NCBI GenBank assembly: GCA_019925105.1
Contig: JAHGAU010000006.1
Coordinates: 1,178,001 to 1,242,000 of the forward strand
Source of the DNA: Niebla homalea
Taxonomy: Eukaryota; Ascomycota; Lecanoromycetes; Lecanorales; Ramalinaceae
Reading direction: 5' to 3'
DNA: 64,000 nucleotides
Part shown: piece after piece, positions 33,872-45,027 of the stretch
How the letters are laid out: every line of letters begins with the position of its first letter
Numbering within the stretch: the stretch's first letter is position 1
Translations under genes and position numbers: made by a program
The notes under the pieces: generated by a model
Told to the model about the DNA's origin: nothing
Databases searched by the model: none
Seen by the model: only the letters and a program-made list of their open reading frames with translations

Positions 33872-35526
33872 GATTTGCTGGGCCAGAGCTTCGTGTTAGA
33901 TGTGCATCTTCAGGCAAGGGATATGTGAGGCTGAGAAGAGGTCGATGATGATTGATGTCGGTGAAGGCCGAAGGGAGCAAAAGGCCGTCGGAACAAAAGC
34001 TAGAGTATACGGAATAGGAAGTCAGTGGATGATGATGATTCGAGCGGCAGAGTCTGTGAGCATCCTGGTTTCTCACGTGGCAGCCCCCGGACCCAATTTC
34101 GCACTTTAAATTATTAGATGCTTGTCTTTGCTGAATTCAGAATTTTGAGGCGTCAGGTCCAACTTGAAGATCAGCATGCGTAGACATGTGTATTCTAGCT
34201 GATGCTCTATCACTTGTTCCCTCATCAAGCAGCCGGTGCTGGTCCGTGAAAAAAGTTCCCAGGCAGTCGACGCAGTCAAGGCAGTCTCAGAGAGGTCTTC
34301 ACCCCACTAGGAGTCTAGGAGGGTCTAGCCGTCTCGGGGAGGGGCACCCCCTTAAGTTAGGTCGCCGAAAACTCCCATTAACCTGAAACGAGCTCCAACT
34401 CCCTCAGACCTCAGTCCCCCCTTGATGCTTGATTACCTTAGTGATGACAAGCACCTCGGTCAGTCCGCTGCCCGTACTTTGGTGCATGTCAGCATTGTTC
34501 GCATAAAAGGCTGCAGGCCAGATTATGCAGGTACGGAAATCCTAATTTCGCTTCACTCACTGCAGATTGTGTCCGGACTCCTGCTTTTTTGTCTCGGTCG
34601 TTATTGTCTTTTGCAAAGAAGTTGTTTCATTCCGATCCGGCGAGAGCGCCAGGATCAGTTTGACCCTCATTGCGAGGCTCTTACGGGTCCAGGCGAGGTC
34701 ATGTCCATGTTGCTGGATGCTTGCCGTTCCCTCCTGACTGCTAACGGCAACGTACATTTGACGACGAGAAATTGGCTGCAATGGATCGCTTCACCATATC
34801 ATACCATAGGGTGGACTAGTGCGGGCCAAAGTGACCATGCTTGACAATCTCTCTCCAAATCCAACCCCTCGTGGACCATGTTCTACTTTCATCGGATGTG
34901 CTATGAGAGGGAAGATCACTGGCTCGACGAATAGCATGAGAGTTGCAGTTACCGGGGGCTCATCCCAGTTCAGCGCTGCAAACGCAGATGGAGAGCTCTT
35001 CTGGGGCAGACGTCCTCGCTCATTGTCTAACGATATCAGAGACTTGCCGTATATATTGCTGCGAGGTTTTAGGGCATCCCCGGAGCAAGGTAACCTTTAC
35101 TGTGAAGCATGTCATCTGAGTCAAAGGACAGAGGCTGAAGCGCTGCTGAAATAGGCTTGAGTTCTTGCCAGTTTCCAACCTCAAGCACTTTATGTGACAA
35201 CGCTTTTGTGAGCATTGCAAAAGAAACATCACTACAGTCAAGAGACTTGACTAGAAAAAACCTAAAAACACACGGAAGACACGAGATCGTGAGGGGTGTG
35301 TTTATTTAAAGATCGTACACATTGAGGTGAAGCGACTATTACGCTGTTCCGTGGTATCACAAAGACAATTCGCAGACGCTAAGCGATTGAAGCCGTGCAA
35401 ATTCCAAGAGCTCCTTGCAGTCTTTCCAGTCGCTGACCAATCCAAATCGAGGTTGAGTGGCATATTCAAACTCGTGCCACCCTCTTTCAGCCGTGCCCTC
35501 ACCTCCCTCCAAGCGAAAGATGCCGT
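33872..35526. other. Gene-free region between the coiled-coil gene and the opsin
   Basis: About 1.65 kb. It holds the coiled-coil gene promoter at the left and the opsin 3' flank at the right. The longest plus-strand frames (34422-34844, 34819-35154) have no motif, no conserved-looking start and no intron pattern. I see no RNA gene. Confidence 0.4.
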
Positions 35527-36601
35527 CTAGACAGGAGTGGATCCGTTCGTGGGCTTTTCGGGGTTGAGGTGGGCGCTGTGGGTAGCACCAACGGTAGCTG
35601 GGTCATCATCGTAATCACGAATGTGGAGGCCCAATCTCGCCGGGTCGATGTTGCGGTGGCCCCATAGTAGGAGGGTGCCGAAGACGGGCTTGGCTAAGAT
35701 ATCCAAGATGCCGTAGAAGACGGCTTCCGAGTCCGGGGCGATGACATTTCCACCCTCACTGAGACCCCAGGCGATGGGGTAGAGGAACCACAAGAAGATA
35801 GTCCACACACCGCAGATGAGATATGTTTTGGAGATGTCATTGCCCAGGGCGTTAGCATGTTTGCGAGCAACCCAGGTCACGGTCCAAGCAACCCAGAAGA
35901 AAGAGACGCAACCGAAGACGAAGTATCCCCACTATGGTAGACCGTCAGCAAGACTACCATGGACAGTGAAAGGGGGGAGTGGAGCCTGCCTTGTAGCTGG
36001 ACTGGACCAAAGCGCCAATCAGACCAGTGATGATCATGATCTCATCAATGAGAAGAGTGTACATGATGGTGGGCCACGGAAGTCCCGCTGTCAGAAGCAG
36101 ATCCAAAAGTAGAAGAGGGGTCGTGATGACCCTGAATGAACGTTAGCACATTCGACGTTTTCGGAAGAGGACCAGGAGGCTTACCAGTCGATATACCGCA
36201 CGTAAAAGATTTCACGAAGCTGGCCGGCCACTTTAGGATTTGACCTGATGAATTCGGGTTTGATGCCCGTCTCTCCTAGGTCGGAGCCCATGGTGAAGTA
36301 TGCAATGGCAGCAACCATGGTGATGGCGGCAGTGATGTAGTGGAAGATTCGGTGTGGACGGGGCTTGGTGAAAGACAAGCCTGCGAACGCGAAGGTCGAA
36401 ACAAACATGACCGCGCACACAGCCTGAAGAAGGGCTGTGTTAACATAATTTCACCTTCTCCGCTGTGGTTTTTGTCATTGAAAGACTCACCCAATACCAG
36501 TCACTGCCATGTGTGGTGATGGCAATATCCGCTGTCGCCCCATTGACCATGTGGTCGCCATTGGCGTGGATAGCGTCGTTTGAACGGGGAAAGAGCGCCA
36601 T
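35527..36601 (-). CDS. carO: Microbial-type rhodopsin, predicted light-driven proton pump (CarO-like)
   Basis: Seven-helix retinal protein, probably plasma-membrane. Four exons: 36601-36491, 36423-36185, 36131-35990 and 35931-35527, giving 298 aa. Intron 3 (35989-35932) starts GCAGGC, a GC-AG intron; no GT donor lies nearby. Helix C reads RYIDWVITTPLLLLDLLL: Asp116 matches the bacteriorhodopsin proton acceptor (D85) and Asp127, eleven residues on, the donor (D96). Helix G has DILAKPVFG with Lys245 (retinal Schiff base) and Asp241 (D212). Glu223 and Glu233 align with the proton-release pair E194/E204. WFLYPIAW in helix F supplies the retinal pocket Trp and Tyr. It belongs with the adjacent carotenoid genes, whose product chain ends in its chromophore. 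A sensory role cannot be excluded, but pump residues are complete. Confidence 0.95.
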
Positions 36602-38205
36602 GTTTGCGATTGCCTATTCTACGAAACAGCCAGGTCTGTTTCAAGTGTGTCAAGGCAGGGGTGATGAAGGAGAGAGAGGGAAAAGAAGTTGGGAAAATAA
36701 GAGAAAACAGAAGGCACTAATAGGGCGCCCTTCTCTAGTCTCTACAGGCAAATAATAATATAAGAGCGTGACCTGTAAGGAAACTTCCTTGCTCCCCGCC
36801 CTCCCGGTCCTGCCGGTAAAGCTTGAGCGTCAAAGCTTCTGTGGTTTTATGATGATCCCTGTTTGCGTCACAATAACCAAACCATGACACTATAGGGTAT
36901 ACACAACAACGGGCCTTGTCTACTTGTCTTACCGTTCACAAGCTCGGCAGCGAATCCAGACCTCTTTCGCCACACAGGATATGTGCCCTGATGGAATTCC
37001 GCTACAATCCGGGGAGCATGTGAAGTACAGTAAATGAGTCGAAGCATCCGATATGCATTGCCCACGTCCGATGATTGCTGCTTTTACAGGCTTCCGATGC
37101 TGCTATGGCCTACGGCTAACATCCTGCTGAGCCAGTCCTGCCGAGTTCCTGGACTCCTGGAGTACTTTTCCGCGCTTGACTGGGTGAGAAATCTGTGGAC
37201 AGGCTTGAAGCCAAATGATGAAGTCATCCCTGGCCTTTCGGAAAGCTGACGAGGCGCTAGCAAAGAGCTTGTTCTAGAAAAGGCCCAATCCGAGAATTTA
37301 ACCACCCCGCTTGCTTATCTGCAACCAGACAGCCACAGGCCTATTCACCAGGCGTGATTGGGTGAATCCTACCCGAGATCGATCGAGCCGCTGCTTTTGC
37401 TGACTTGCAGCACTTGCTGCACCCCAGGGCCGCCCACCAGATTCCCATCATGCCATACGAAAGCTTGATAGGAATTTAATAGCTGCATTTCCGGACTGGG
37501 GCGCTTCATCGTGCTTTTATTCCCGGCTTGTTGAAATTGGGCATTGAGAACTGAAAATTGAAAATTGAACTAATTTTCGGGGCATGTTGGGGTCTGTGGT
37601 CTGTATGCCTTTCGGTCCCTCCAAGTCCGTACGACCGAAGTCGGGGTGTGTACAACTGTACCGCATGTTCGACTGGCGGAAGAGGTTTTGCTGGCTGCTA
37701 ACCTATGCAACGGCTAGCCTCATGCAATTCTATTGATTTTGGTCACATGCTGTGATGTGGAAGACAGACAACCCCGCTCCCAAGACATTGGTTCTCCCAG
37801 TGAGAGCCTTCGAGTCATGCCAATTTTTGATTGTCTGCATGACCACGAAAATTGACAGCAAAGCTCTATTTCACGCCTTACTGGATACAGCTGCGGAAAT
37901 CGACGGAAGAGGGTCTGCCTGGTTAGCAGCAGGCGGTGCATCGACCGCTGTCATTTATCAAAACTCTGACCAAGCTGTGGAGCTCAGGCTGACGAGGAAA
38001 GAAGTATTGATATGGTGATACCGTTACGAGACAGAAAGCTGCGATGTGATTCCACATGAGGCATTGGCAAACCTATTTACAATATGTGACAGTCTGTATA
38101 TTGAAGCGAATAGGCAATTACATATATACATCATCCGACTATTCCACGTGTTCCCATGGACTTCTTGCCTGTACGAAGGTCTCTCCTGCTGATTTCCGGT
38201 CGTCG
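36602..38205. promoter_or_regulatory. Opsin promoter region, with overlapping GATCGA sites
   Basis: 1.6 kb between the opsin ATG and the carB stop; no supported gene. At 37377-37386 the sequence GATCGATCGA contains two overlapping GATCGA hexamers, the type of site reported for the White Collar light-response complex in Neurospora. It sits about 780 bp upstream of the opsin start. A short AT-rich direct repeat (GAAAATTGAAAATTGAA) lies near 37550. Function is untested. Confidence 0.45.
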
Positions 38206-40039
38206 TCATCGAGAGCTGCCCGTGAATCTCGAGGAGTAGAGTAAGGCGAGTACTGCAGCGATGAGCGCAAGAAGCGCTATGTGGATATTCGACAGTATTG
38301 GCCTTATATGAACCCTGTCAATCTCCTTCTGCTCCTTCTGCCGTAAAGGAGCATCCTCCAACCACGGCTTATCCATGCCAAAGCCATCAAGCACTTGTTC
38401 CGCGGTGATTTTGCTCCCTGCCAGGCAGATCGGTACACCTGTCCCCGGATGTGTGCTGGCGCCGACAAAGTGTAGGCGCTCGATGGACGGATGCTTTGTC
38501 CTTGGGCGGAAGCAGAGGACGTTGAAGAAGCTGTGGCTCAAGCCCAGTATCGCTCCTTTGTCCAGATTGAACAAGTCCCTCCAGCTGTGCGGCGTGTTGA
38601 TAATCTCCTTGACCACGGAGTCTCGAAGGTGCGAGGCCCCAGTGCGAGCTTCAATCGTCCGAAAGACGGTCTCTCGAGCCATCTCCACCATCTTGTCCCA
38701 GTCCTGCTTGCTCGAAACAGCCAAACCGGTGCCTTCTGCCTCATCAAGGATGTGTCCTATCGGTACTAGCACCACTATCGAATCCTTTCCGGGGGGGGCA
38801 GCTGTTGCGTCGACCCGCGAGGGCACGTTCACGTAGAAGCTTGGCTGGTTGGGCATCAACTGCCTCTTGAAGATGTCGTCGAAACTTTCGCGGTAGTCAT
38901 CAGCCAGGAAGATGTTGTGTGTACTCAGCTCAGGAATCTGTCGATCCATCGCCCAGTAGAAAGAGAATGAGCTGCAGCTTGCTGCACGAGCCTTCAATGA
39001 AGCTGCCATGGAGGACGGAGGAAGGAGGTTATTGTATGCATATACGAGATCTGCATTGACCAAGACAACGTCCGCCATTAGGGTCTCCCCCGATGAGAGC
39101 ACCACTCCCTGAGCCGTCTTGTTGTCAGGAGACAGCAGGATTCTTGACACGGGCGTCGACAGCCGATAATTGACCCCAAATCTCTCACCAATGCCCACAA
39201 GCGCTTCGACGATTTTGTGAAAGCCTCCCCTGGGATACCAAATCCCCTCGGCCAACTCCGTATATTGTAGTAGCGAATATGTACCTGGGGCGTCGAACGG
39301 GGACATGCCCATGTACATGGACCCAAATGTGAAGACCCGCCTCAATCTTTCCGTCCAGAAGTACCTGGAGGCTCGCGAGTAGATGCTCTCGAACGGATGG
39401 AAGGCCAGTAGATACCGGATGAAGCCAAGCCTCAGCATCGACAGGATGGAGGTGAAATTCTTCCTCAAGACATGGACCACGCTCGCCTCATAGTGTACGT
39501 GCGCCTCCCGTAGGAAGTCGAGGTATCGTTCGAAGCCGTCCTTGCCTTCCCATTTTTCGACCTCTGCCTTCATGCGTGACATGTCTGTCGACAGCTCGAA
39601 GGATTCGCCATCGCTGAACCAAAGATTGTAATTTGGTTCGCATTTGTAAAGCTCGATCCCCTCCTCCTGGAGAGAAGTTCCCAGATCGTGAAAAGCGGTA
39701 TGGAATATGTGAGGCAGGAGGAGGAGCGATGGTCCTTGATCGAATCGCTATTGAAGCATACCAAAACGTCAGTCCGTTGGGAGGGCATATAGATTACTGT
39801 GGCAAGACATACGTAGCCATCATGGTGAATCAAGGAGCACCGGCCACCGGTAAATGCATTCTTCTCAAGAACAGTGACTTGGAAGCCAGCTTTCGCCAGA
39901 AGAGCAGCTGTGGATACGCCCCCAACACCAGCACCTGAAATGTATATGGTTATTCATGGTCCACTCCTTTCTGATGAGACACACAGCAGACGAGCTTACC
40001 AACGACGATGGCTGTTTTCTGGATGGACTCGCGGCCCAT
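38206..40039 (-). CDS. carB: Phytoene desaturase (phytoene dehydrogenase)
   Basis: FAD-dependent carotenoid desaturase that introduces several double bonds into phytoene on the way to lycopene, 3,4-didehydrolycopene and torulene. Three exons: 40039-40000, 39934-39813 and 39747-38206, giving 567 aa, normal for fungal CarB/AL-1. Both introns are 65 nt, GT-AG. The joined N-terminus gives the dinucleotide-binding fold TAIVVGAGVGGVSTAALLA followed by VLEKNAFTGGRCS. The C-terminal signature GASTHPGTGVPICLAGSKI is present, and the chain ends with one hydrophobic helix (IHIALLALIAAVLALLY), as in other fungal desaturases, suggesting a membrane tether. It lies 314 bp downstream of carRA on the same strand and upstream of the opsin gene. 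Confidence 0.97.
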
Positions 40040-40353
40040 CTTGCAAGTATGGGCAGAGGAGTGGGGACTACATGGCGTGAGATGTGAGACATAGGTAGGA
40101 GAAAGTAAGCTGACTGTCGACATCATCCTCCTTCAACATCCTCGGTTCGCCAGCTTCCTAGCGTAGCAGGCATCCATCCCAGTTCTACCATCTTGCGCCC
40201 TTTCAGAAGTTGATGGGCTTACCATGGGAATCTTATGAGCTATTTGTTTTCTTATGATTACATGCATTTCTATGCCGTCCTTGATGGTATCATATTGAAC
40301 AGAGTGGTATCACAGATAAAAGCACCGCCACCCACTTTCTCCTCAAGGCCAGA
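40040..40353 (-). promoter_or_regulatory. carB promoter / carRA 3' flank
   Basis: 314 bp between the carRA stop and the carB ATG, both on the minus strand. It must contain the carRA terminator and the carB promoter. No GATCGA site was seen in it. Confidence 0.4.
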
Positions 40354-42179
40354 CTATCCATCTTGCAAAGCCTTCCATGCAACCTTCAACCTCCTAAGCT
40401 TCGGGACAGTAGCTCGACCAGCTTTGACCCTATATCCAAGAGTTCTGAGAACGCGCCCGATCTCCACATAACTTTCGACAGCCACACGCATGGGCGCTCG
40501 AGCCTCTTGAGGCAATTCTTCGATTGCCTTTTTTGCCTCATTGTAGATAGTCATTGCGCTATCGAGCAGCCTCTGGCGTACCTGTTCCACCTTTGGACTC
40601 GTTGGGTCTTTCAAGACATCGGATGGGGTAAGATCGACGTCTTCAAGCCATGTAGTAGGGAGATATACTCTCCCGTTGTGTGCGTCAACAGCAATATCCC
40701 GCGAAATATTGATGTATTGCAGGGCAATGCCCATGCGCGACCCTGCACGAATCACGTAGAGTTGCTGGTCATACTGAGGGCTTGTGGGGGTATGATGGTA
40801 AACGAGCTCCAAGCACGATTCTGCAACAGTGCCAGCGACTCGAGCACCGTAGAGTTGGAGGGTGGCTTCGTCTGTGATTGGAAAAGGGTTTGTTGTTGAG
40901 GCAAAGTTCAGGTCGGTCTCGAAGCCTGCGAGCAGATCGTACAATGGGACTGGAGACAAATATCTCGTCGGAAGCATGGATAATGCTGCCTGGACTGACG
41001 TGGGAAAGGTCGCCCGCACGTAACCTTGCACGTCACTTGCTTCCTCAGCAATTCCCCATGGTCCAGACGCATAGGAAAGTTGTAGGAAAGACCTGAGCTT
41101 GTCGATCCAGAACGCAGCTTCGTTTATCGATGCGGCCTCGTCCACCAAATCGTCTGCGACTCGACAGAATGAATACAGCAAGATTAAGTCAATTCGTAGC
41201 CTGCCCTGAAACACTCCGCTGGCAAGATAAAAGCTTCGACTTTTGGCGCGAAGCCTTCCCAAAGCGTGTCTCAAGCCTTCAATCCTCGCTTCATTGTAGT
41301 CTTTCGTAGGCACCAAAAGGGCTCGAACGAGAAGCGTGGGCGAAGGTAAAGGCGGCAACGATGGGAAGAGATCGGGGAAGGTTTGCAGAACAGCGAACGC
41401 GTTGTCGAAAGCGACCAGGCCAAAGACAATCAGGACGTTTGTGAGAAGGAAGAAGACGGCCTCCTCGAGATCTAGACCATCCCAAAGTTGCCAGCCTAGC
41501 TTGGTGCCTGATTCAATGACCCAGGTCCCTCGTCTGAGAGCCAGAGTGTCCACAACCCACAAGTAGACGGTTGGAAGGAGTATTGGTATTAAAGTATTAG
41601 AGATCGGCAAGCCGATGATGAATTGATATGCTAGAGTCCTGCTCCTCATCAGAATTGTCCATGTGGAACGGGATGCTGTTCTCACCAGAGCAACAAAACA
41701 AAGGGGCCAGCCCAGGTAAGGATCAAACCCATGTACAGTCCTTTTCCACCATCAAGCACCAATCTCAGACCTGCTAAGATAGCCAGAAGGACAGCGAGAA
41801 AGCCCGTCCACCTCCATTGCCGAAGACGCCTGCCATCGTGGAGAAGGCTCTGACTTCGCAAATAGATGGGATGGAAGGTTGGCTTGCTCAGTAGGAGGTA
41901 AAGTAGAGAAGTATTGTATGTCTGAACAACGAAGAAGAAGAGCTCCTCGACCGGGATGTCAAAGAATGTCGGTCCTAAGACTGCCTCTGTTGGATAGGTC
42001 CATATGTTCGTTCTAATTAGATATGAATCCCATGGCGTGGTGGATACAACCGCGATAATGATCAGAAAAATGACCTTGTAGAGACAGTGTTCGCTTGAGA
42101 GAGGGCGGTAGAGGAATGTCAAGACTGCCGCCGGAGGAATTGTGTATTTGAGGTGGACCAAGGCATAGTCATACCCCAT
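40354..42179 (-). CDS. carRA: Bifunctional lycopene cyclase / phytoene synthase
   Basis: Fused enzyme that condenses geranylgeranyl diphosphate to phytoene and later cyclises carotene ends to beta-rings. Two exons, 42179-41686 and 41638-40354, giving 592 aa. The 47-nt intron (GTGAGA...GAGCAG) rebuilds FVLLLWTLAYQFIIGLP. The N-terminal ~240 residues are a membrane cyclase domain made of two repeats, with TTPWDSYLIRTNIWTYP and FDIPVEELFFFVVQT in the first repeat and LALRRGTWVIESGTKLG and LDLEEAVFFLLTNVLIV in the second. The C-terminal domain is a squalene/phytoene synthase with FCRVADDLVDEAA and the second Asp-rich site QYINISRDIAVDAHNGRVYLP. It is divergent from the oxygenase gene across 821 bp, so joint regulation is likely. 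Confidence 0.97.
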
Positions 42180-43000
42180 TGCTAAGCTCAGAGACGCAAG
42201 GAGGCAAGAATGTTCATGATGAGTTCTTGCTGCACAGCTGTCTCTCCCTTGAATTCCAAGAACCGGGAATGGACAAAGCGGGGGCGAATAATAAGCTACT
42301 CCTCAACTAAAAAGCGTATTATTGGCGCCTTGGTAGAGTGGGAGTTTCCAGATGCCAGGATCTTGCCTATGTTCTTTCCGCGGACTGACTGTCTCAAGCG
42401 GAACGTACCTGGAAGGTACGACCACTGCGTTGTGGGAGCAAAGCAAGACGTGGATGTGTATGTCTTTGCAGTCCGGTACGTACTGCAAGGATGCAGCTTT
42501 TGCCAATGCAGCTTGTCAAATAATGGCAATCAATAATAACGATTCGGCATTGGGATAAGTAAAAGCAGCAAGGAGCAAGGGGGAACTTGAACAGGGGGCT
42601 TCTTTCTAGGCGGAATCCCGGATCTCTAACTTACCCTTTTGCCGCCAATGGCCTAAGCTCAGCTCTCCAGCCACTGGGGTATTTGCGGTCCCGAGGAGAG
42701 CCTAGTTTCCGATGATGCAAGCTCCTGCAAAATGCTTGTGGCTCCATGTGATGCAATCATGAGACCATAAGACGACGGAGAGCTCCGTATTGGTATCTCA
42801 TGTCACTATTCGTTGTCCCTGCCGGTATTACTGATCGGTCTAAATGCTTGAGGTGAACTCTGTGTCCTCGAAGATCCGTTTATAGGGGTTCTGCTCGTTT
42901 ACTAGAGTGTCCTAGTATTAGCCGTCGCCACAGCACTGATAGCGCGTAAAGTGGTCAGGACTTAACAGTGCTGACATTACAGTGTAAATCAATCTTGGTA
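42180..43000. promoter_or_regulatory. Bidirectional promoter, carRA / carotenoid oxygenase
   Basis: 821 bp between divergent start codons. An inverted repeat CGTACC-N5-GGTACG lies at 42404-42420, and a third GGTACG at 42475-42480. CCAAT pentamers are present near 42502 and 42635. No stable gene is present. The repeats are candidate operator sites only. Confidence 0.5.
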
Positions 43001-45027
43001 ATGGACTCCAAGGACTCAAGTGGACAAGTCCGGAGAGTCCGTCGTCATCCGTATTTGATTGTCCTCCATACCCTTGAGAATCGATTGCTGAAGAATCACC
43101 TAGGTACCTCTCCGGCAACTTTGCTCCAATCGACCGAATACAATCACTGAGGCCTTGCTCCTTCACTGGCACACTCCCCAATGAGCTCTCAGGTGGAGAG
43201 TATGTTCGCAATGGTAGTAATCCGGTGACGAATGGGGACATCGGTCGAGATGCCCACTGGTTCGACGGAGATGGCATGCTCAGTGGTGTTTCCTTTCACA
43301 GGCTGGATGATGGTCGCATACAACCCGAATTCGTCAATCAGTATATCTTGACCGACCTTTTTCTATCCTCACAAGCAAACCCAAGGCTGAAGATCCCCAT
43401 ACTACCGAGCATTGCAACCTTGGTCAATCCATTGAGCACTTTACTCACCGTCATGTTGCGCATCTGGCGTACCATCATTCTGGTCATTCTCTCCCACTTA
43501 CCAGGATCTCGGCAGGTAATAAAGAGGATCAGCGTCGCAAATACAGCTCTGCTCTTTCATGACGGTCGAGCTCTGGCTACTTGCGAAAGTGGACCACCCA
43601 TGCGAATAAGTCTACCCAGTCTGGACACCATTGGTTGGTACAATGGACATCAAAGTGAAGGAGAGGTCGAGCAAAGCAAAGAGCCTGGCTTTGGTGATGT
43701 CGGTTTCTTTTCCTTCTTCAGAGAATTCACAACTGCCCACCCCAAAATCGATCCAACTACTAAAGAGCTTCTCCTGTTCCATTCTACTTTCGTGCCTCCA
43801 TACGTCACATACTCAATAATCACTTCAAAACATCCATCCAGCAGTAAGCCAGGACCGCCGCTTGCAACGTCGCGCCTCAACAAGCCAGTGCCAGGTATTT
43901 CTTCCGCAAAGATGATGCATGATTTCAGCGTCACACGAACGCATACTATCATAATGGACCTTCCGCTCTCTCTTGATCCTCTAAACATGGTCAAGAATAA
44001 GCCAGTGGTTGCTTATGATCCGGTTGGCCACTCACGGTTTGGCATCTTCCCTCGGTACCAGCCAGAGCGCATTGCGTGGTTTGAGACAAATGCTTGCTGT
44101 ATTTTTCATGCAGCAAATTCGTGGAATTCAACTCCAAGCAAATTGGAGGCTGAGAATGTCGAGACAGAAGTTGTCAATCTGCTAGTTTGCCGGTTAACGT
44201 CGGCTTCTTTGGTCTTCTCCGCTGGGGATGTAGCAGCACCGGCTCCCATCCAGGACATTCCCCCTGATGAGAAGGAAGAAGAGCAATGCCGCCTCTACTA
44301 TTATGAATTTCTCCTTGACAAATCACCGAGGAAGAATGTGATAAGACATCAGTGGGCTCTAGCAGCCATCGGCTTCGAGTTTCCCTCGCTGAAAGATTCT
44401 GCTGCAATGACTCCTGCGAGGTATATATACGGTTGCTCCTCCGGGGACTCGACCTTTGGAGCCGCCTTAGGACGGGCAGCAAAGATAACACACCTTGTCA
44501 AAATCGATGCGTTGACACTGATTGAGCGAGGGAAATCGAACCCGCCACAACAGATCAAAGGCTGCGTAGACGTCCGCAGCATGTCTGAAGTCGTACTTAG
44601 TAAGGATGCCAACGATCCCATCAAGGTTTTCACGTTGCCGGAAGGATGGTATGCTCAGGAATCACGTTTTGTGCCACGGTCAGAGGGAACAGGGGAAGAT
44701 AATGGTTGGCTCCTAAGCTATGTATTTGACGAATCCCAGCTAGGAGCAGATGGAGAGTGTCTGCCAGATGCAAAGAGCGAGCTATGGGTTATTGACGCCC
44801 AAAATATGACCGACATAGTTGCTCGCGTGCATCTACCACAGCGTGTGCCGTACGGTCTTCATGGAAATTGGTTCTCGGAGGAAGATATATTGACCCAAAG
44901 ACCGTTCGAGAAAACCCGATCGATGGCCTCGGTTCTTTCAAGCAAACAGAAGTCCAATCATGGTCAATCAATGGCATGGAGGGTGTGGATGGCGGCAAGG
45001 GCAGGGGTTGAGTCCTACCTTGCATAG
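43001..45027 (+). CDS. carX: Carotenoid cleavage oxygenase, probably retinal-forming
   Basis: Non-haem iron dioxygenase expected to split beta-carotene into retinal for the linked opsin. Two exons, 43001-43050 and 43104-45027, giving 657 aa. The 53-nt intron (GTATTT...CTAG) joins to give RRHPYLSGNFAPID, the usual family N-terminus; without it the gene appears to start at DIGRDAHWFDGDGML. Further blocks: LSGGEYVRNGSNPVTNGD, and candidate iron-binding histidines in TTAHPKIDP, KMMHDFSVTRTHTII, CCIFHAANSWN and VPYGLHGNWF. Fusarium has two such enzymes, CarX (beta-carotene) and CarT (torulene); CarX is the one clustered with carRA, carB and the opsin, so I prefer that symbol by linkage. Sequence alone does not settle the substrate. 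Confidence 0.92.

Noticed and set aside
34422..35154. Two overlapping plus-strand frames between the coiled-coil gene and the opsin
   Set aside because: No recognisable domain and no splice junction that would join them into a sensible protein.
41642..41685. Earlier acceptor for the carRA intron (ending GATGAG)
   Set aside because: It gives a 41-nt intron with a GAG acceptor and two extra residues; GAGCAG gives a CAG acceptor and the family-like LLLWTLAYQF.
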